Origin: Caprimulgus europaeus
Lineage: Eukaryota; Chordata; Aves; Caprimulgiformes; Caprimulgidae
DNA: 64,000 nucleotides
Direction: 5' to 3'
NCBI GenBank assembly: GCA_907165065.1
Contig: OU015528.1
Location: forward strand, 46,181,515 to 46,245,514
The first letter of the stretch is position 1, and each line of letters starts with the position of its first letter. The notes under the pieces are model-generated. The model had not been told where the DNA came from. It saw only the letters and a program-made list of their open reading frames with translations, and searched no databases. The position numbers and the translations under genes are program-made. Shown piece after piece: positions 58,721-64,000 of the stretch.

Positions 58721-61700
58721 TTTCACAGCAGGCCTGGAATGCCGATCAACTGGATCTTTAGCCTGGCCTCATCTGAACAGAGAAAAAGAATGTGTTTTTG
58801 GGTTACGTTAAGTTGGCATAGTAGTTCAGGGATAAAACCCCTGAATTCTCTTACTCTACCAGCTATTTTTCCTGAAAACTTTTTAGCTGGCTATAATATT
58901 GTCTTTGTTGCAAAAAAATGTGTTTTATACATCGAGATAGTTAACTCAGCATCAAATCTTAAAAGAAAGACTAAGACCTTTCCTTGCAGCAATTCACAAC
59001 AAAATAACATTGTAATTTCTCTTGTCTTCCATCCTAGATATTTGTGCTGTCACCATGGTATCTAAGCTCATCAGAGAAACTGTGTGAGGTTGTTGCTAGC
59101 TTGGGTAAGTGGTTTATCTAGTCCAAGGCAACAAAGAGCTAAATGTTCCCAAAGTTATATGAATACCTTCCTTGGGGTCTGTGAGCAGGGGGAAAGGAGA
59201 TAAACAAGAGTGAGTACTGCCCTTCCTGTGTAGGTGAGGACAATTATTGACTACAGGCATCTGACCAGAAATGAATGTCTTGCTAAACAGTATCAGTAAT
59301 TTTCCTGCTTGACAACTGGGTCTTTGTGATCCCTGTTGAGGCTTCAGAGGTAAAGTGAAATACTGTTCTTGGCTGTGTGATGTATTGTGAAGTTGGGGGT
59401 TTTTTTCCCTAATTCCTGCTTTAGGGCATTTAGAGCTATCTGTCTTGCTATTCTTTCTTCTCTATCCTGGAATGAAGAATAGATTTTCTTTTTTGTAATA
59501 GTTACTCCATTCAGCTTCTGAAGGGAATGAGGCAGTTGCTAGCCCAGGAGATAATCTGTTTATTGTAATGATGTAGCTGCTAGTAATTGGCAACGAGAAG
59601 TGGAGAACCTTACAACAGGGGAAATGATGGAAAGACCAAGTAAGAGCAGAGTTGAGATATTTGATATAGTAAGTAGAAGTGTTGGCACATCAACTGCCTT
59701 ACAGATATTCATTCTGTTAAATTCTTTCCATATCAAATTTACAAATGGTTGATGTTTTTGCTAGTTGCCAGTCCCACAAATTCAGACTTTATCCTGAAAT
59801 TCATGCTGAGCTCTTTATGAAGCATGTTGTATGTGTTCTGCAGGCTGAGTTATACACTTAGTGCATCCTTTTGGGTTCTCATCTGAGACTGGCACTGCTG
59901 GAGTAGGTGTAAAGCTACAGAAGTGTAATGAGGTCACTTGGACAACACTGAAGGTGTGTGAAGATGCACAAAAATGTCTGTGCTAATAGTGTAAAATATA
60001 GGGTTTCTGTAAGTGAAAATGATACAGGAGATGGGAGAGAAAGTATCTTGACAGTCATTATCTGAGCTAAGTTGTAAAAAAAATAATTACTTTATACTTA
60101 CAAACTGAGTGAATTTAATATGGGAACCAGTGAGACTCAGGAAAAATGGCATCTCACAATGCCATCTGTACTGCAAGGTGAAATTGCTTCACAAATTATA
60201 CTACCATTTTGTTAATTATTTTCCCAGTGCTGTCCACTTCTTCAGAGTTCTCTGGGAACAAGATAAGAAGCTTCTGTACACCAAAGGTGTGCAGAATTTG
60301 GCTGGCATATTTATGACTGTAAATTACTGAAATACTTTCCCTGGCCCGATGCTCTGAGATAGCTTCTTTGAAGGAAAGCCCTGTTTGAATAGGTAGCACA
60401 AGAAAGGATTTTCTTTCTACTCCAGTCCATTTTTGTTTTGTTGAAGTTTTCTGAGGACTGTGAAGAATTATCCTCAGGAGCAAGAATCTGAAGGACATGA
60501 ACTGAACAAATCCAATTTCTGGAATACGTAACGGTATTAATTGGCTCTGGTGTCAAAATATTTCACTGGAAGTCATATGTCAATTAAAGGCTCCTCCTAC
60601 CTTATTTGGTTATGAGTGTGCTGCAGAAGGATAATGAGAAGCAATATTAGCTGTTCACAATTAATGGGGCAATTGTTGAGACCCCATGTTCAATAATTCT
60701 TACCAAGGTGACACTTCAGACATTGGAGCACTAAACTATATTATGTGCTTGAGTGGTCAAGGCTGGAGTTTATGGCTTATGCTCATTCAGTTGCTTGAGT
60801 GCTTAAGAGGACAATAGTTGAAAATCTTTACATTATGCGCAGGTTTCTGAGCTGCTTGGCACATATAACTCTCATACATTTCTTCTAGGTGATGTCAGAT
60901 GGTCAAAATTAATTTCCCTCATCATTCAAGAGCATTGATATTCTAACTCAGACAAAGCTAAATCTCTGTCTTTGAAATATAGTGCTGAAAAACACCTGGT
61001 CAGCTAATCTGAACTCTCAGATGTAATGAGACTTAACCAACAGAGAAGACAAAATTTTCACAGTTAATTGTGTGTATCTATAGACATCCAACATGATGGA
61101 ATGGTAATCCTTTAGGTCCTTCTGCAAGCCAATACTATAGTACTGTAGATTAACTTTAGTGGCATTATAATGAAGCATACTTGGGATAATAGTTCATTCC
61201 AATGTTAATAACCTATTGAAAGCACACATATAAGAAATCCTGATTTGAAGAACAGAAATTCAAAGATCAGGAACATGCAGAAAAAAGTAGTGACCCACAT
61301 TCATCATAAGGGTTGATACCTGCATGAAGGGTCATACCGGTTCTCTTTAAGTAGACAGCAGTAAATTATGATCTCAGGATAGCTTTACCTCTTGTGTAAA
61401 GCTTTACAAATTACAATCAATATTTGCTTGGAAATAACACTCAGAATGTGTCATTCGGCTGCATTCCTAGGCATCTGCCTATTAATAATATAATTTTGTT
61501 TTTCTTATGCATCACTCTGCCTTACTTAACGCACAGTCTGTCTACAGAAACAAGAAGTTGCAGTGAGGTCCAGCCCAGGAGAAGCTTGAGGAACTGACTC
61601 ATTCTGAGACACTGAGGGAAAGGTTTGCTTGCAGGTATGTTTAGACAGTAACTACACAAAGACACTAAGCTATGAGAAACCCCTAAAAATGAGGTGGCCT

Positions 61701-64000
61701 TATTTTTAATGATGATTTGATTGTGCCTTTTGGGTGGCTTAGTTTGACATTGTTTTGTACCGGCAGATGCCAAATGTGTTTTAAGGTGTGATTTCCCAGA
61801 ACTTCTCAGAAATTCTAGTGTCAATTTTGAGGTGAGATGCAAACAGCATTACAGGAAAGATTAATGCCTCCCTTTCACTGGAAGAGTTCAGATTACTAGT
61901 TCAGATTGTGAGATGCTTGCTAAATTACACACACACACCCCTCCCCACCCCAGTTTAACATACCTCTTCTACCTCCCATAAAGGTTGGGGGGGACTTTGG
62001 CACTGTATGCTATCAATCTCCTGTTAGTGCCACTTCATTTTGCAAAAATAATTAAACTTTGAGCCAGTATGGAAATGGAACCTTCCAGGGAGTGGGCTGG
62101 AAATAATCCCACTGTTCAAATGACTAATCTGATCACCAGGTAAAGAATATTTTTCCTGTGATTTGTCTCAGTGATTAAGTCTTTTGTATAAAAGCATGGG
62201 CATCAAACAGAAGAATTGAGGGAACCACAATCCAAGGTTCTCAACTGCCTAGAGCTTTTGCTCAGGTAATGTGAGATGCAAATACTAATTCACTTTCTGC
62301 CTAAATCATGAAAAAACGTAACATAAGTGTCTACTACTTTGAAGAGTTCTTGAAAGCCTGAGCCATATGTGAAAGGGGACACCACTTCCACCAGCTCTGT
62401 CAACCTGACCACAGCCTTTTTTCCTTACAGGTATTCCAAACCAAGGTAATCTGTATTCTAAGGGTGGATTTTTTTTTTCTAATCTCAGCAAAAACAAAAA
62501 CATGTTTTTATTTGTATTTATCAGAACCACTCTTTTAATACTTTCTGGTTTGTTTGCCTATTCAGATAAATCAGCAAGCCATGTAGCCCATCTCAATAAA
62601 TTGTTTTCTTGTCTGAAAGTTCTGTGTTTTTTTCTCTTTGCTCATGGGTCCATAAAATAATGATCCAAGTCCAAGTCTTACCTCACACTGACTTTCATGC
62701 ATAACACCAGAAAAAGGACTTTCTGAGGAGTTAGTCTGCCTCTAGAGCTAACAGCCTTCCTCATTGCTAGGACTCCCTGTTCATAAACAACTTGCCACCT
62801 CTTGAAATACTTTGCAAACCCAGACTTGGAGAAAGTTAAGGGGATAATATTAGTTGTTGATATTTAAAATTAAGGGGGGGAAACGAGGGGACAGTAGATA
62901 CACACACAGATAGTGTCACCCAGGATAGTGTATGTTCTTACTCACATGATGCTTCTCTGCTCATATCCTTCTCTCATCCAAATCATGGCTAGAGTCAGCC
63001 ATGTCATAGTAAGAAGTTCTTCAACAGGAAGCCTGCTTGCTAGTGCTAGAGCAAGTTAACACAAGGACTGCTGTGGTAGAAAAGGAGTAATCACCTCTCT
63101 AATAACCTTTTGTCACATGTTGTGACATGAACAAGCTGCCCCATCTCAGCCCTTTCCCAATGGGGCACACCTCACAGGTAATCGTGCTGCTAATCTGCTC
63201 CATGGCTGTTGTCAGCCCTCTACAGACTGAGCTACCAGGGCTTACCTTTAGAGCTGTCATTTAAAACAACTGCTTGAATTTCACAGGTACAAAAGCTTAA
63301 GCCTGGACCAGTTCCTAGAAAGAGGGCTTAGGGCCCCCATCCTTTTGAACTTTTGTGTGCTGAAATTCCTGGAGACTTCTCTCAGGCATCAATTGCTTCA
63401 CAACAGGCAAAGCCATTTTATCTGAATATAAGGAAGACATAACATGCTACTAAACTGTAAAGGTCTATACAAGATGCAGATGAGCCAGGAAATCCTGAAG
63501 TGGCTCTATTTATCCTCTTAATTCCTCAGTTATCTGAGATGAAAGGTACCGATTAAAGGTGAATGCTGTGTCATAGCTAAATTTTCTTAAGGAAGTACAT
63601 ACACTACTCCGAATATTATCCAAGTGTCTTTTACAATTTTGATTGTTCAGTCACATCAACAATTAGAAAGCAATGCCAAATAAAACTCAGTTAGGCCATC
63701 ACGGACTCCTGTCTAGGGGTATGTAACACTGTTGTTCTTTCAGCAGTTTTACTTCACATTTTGCAACCTGCACTCTTTGTTTCTGCTCTTTTTACTTGTC
63801 ATGAAAATAGTTGTAACTCAAGAAATGGACACTGTAGCTATTTATTTTAAAATAAAAGCCACAGGGGTGTTTTCACTTACATTGCTAAACTGAGATGAGC
63901 TTGGATGAGAAGCTTGGATTGAAGATGAAAAGATCTTTACTAAGATCTCAGCTGAGACTACTTACTGTTTACCTGTTCTGAGGTGAGAACTATGACTTCA

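Larger units (their letters stand above)
55471..64000. other. Flank right of NUP205, probably CNOT4 first intron
   Basis: I found no coding exon here on either strand. The first coding exon of CNOT4 (RING finger, CPLCMEPLEIDD) was looked for on the plus strand and not seen. Because CNOT4 has a non-coding first exon and a long first intron in other vertebrates, this stretch fits intron 1. That assignment rests on synteny only. Contents seen: a MIR-like relict, the GA microsatellite, and an ACACAC/C-rich tract near 61928-61950. Confidence 0.45.

Noticed and set aside
55471-64000. Search for the CNOT4 RING-finger exon
   Set aside because: No CPLCMEP-like coding sequence was seen on the plus strand, so no CNOT4 exon is called.
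1-64000. Endogenous retrovirus, LTR or other virus-like element
   Set aside because: No gag, protease, envelope or integrase coding and no paired LTR ends were noticed. All reverse-transcriptase-like pieces belong to CR1 LINEs.
1-64000. CRISPR arrays, operons, bacterial-type genes
   Set aside because: The window is vertebrate nuclear DNA; the repeats seen are microsatellites and CR1 tails.

Overview
The window is avian (sauropsid) nuclear DNA. It is AT-rich, has long introns, and carries several decayed CR1 LINE tails ending in the ATTCTGTG-type 3' repeat typical of birds. I see no mammalian Alu or L1 and nothing prokaryotic. Almost all of it is one host gene, NUP205, on the minus strand. 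I read its complete coding sequence directly: 43 coding exons from the ATG at 55096 down to the stop at 3727. The phases are consistent at every junction, giving 6042 nt and a 2013-residue protein, against about 2012 residues for human NUP205 as I remember it. NUP205 (Nup192 family) is a large alpha-solenoid scaffold protein of the inner ring of the nuclear pore complex.

Layout from left to right: 1-580 is a CR1 fragment on the minus strand. 581-1600 is mostly AT-rich, with one coding-like but unrecognised stretch near 1160-1364. 1630-2620 is a CpG island whose gene I could not identify; synteny predicts STMP1. 2620-3730 is the 3' flank and 3' UTR of NUP205. 3727-55096 is NUP205. 54650-55470 is a second CpG island, the NUP205 promoter, and probably a shared head-to-head promoter with CNOT4, the neighbour on that side in other vertebrates. 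55470-64000 contains no exon I can recognise and is most simply read as the first intron or upstream flank of that neighbour. It holds a MIR-like SINE relict and a GA microsatellite.

The NUP205 introns hold seven CR1 pieces: introns 1, 5, 18, 20, 21 (two) and 29. There is also a tRNA-promoter-like GC-rich patch in intron 40 that may be an old SINE, plus several microsatellites and long A/T runs.

I did not find a new kind of biological system. The more interesting points are the oppositely oriented CR1 copies flanking exon 21, a few very weak splice donors (exons 4, 10 and 40), the YY1-type element overlapping the NUP205 start codon, the possible tRNA-derived SINE, and the unassigned CpG island just downstream of NUP205. 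Exon calls rest on my own translation compared with remembered human NUP205, not on a database search.
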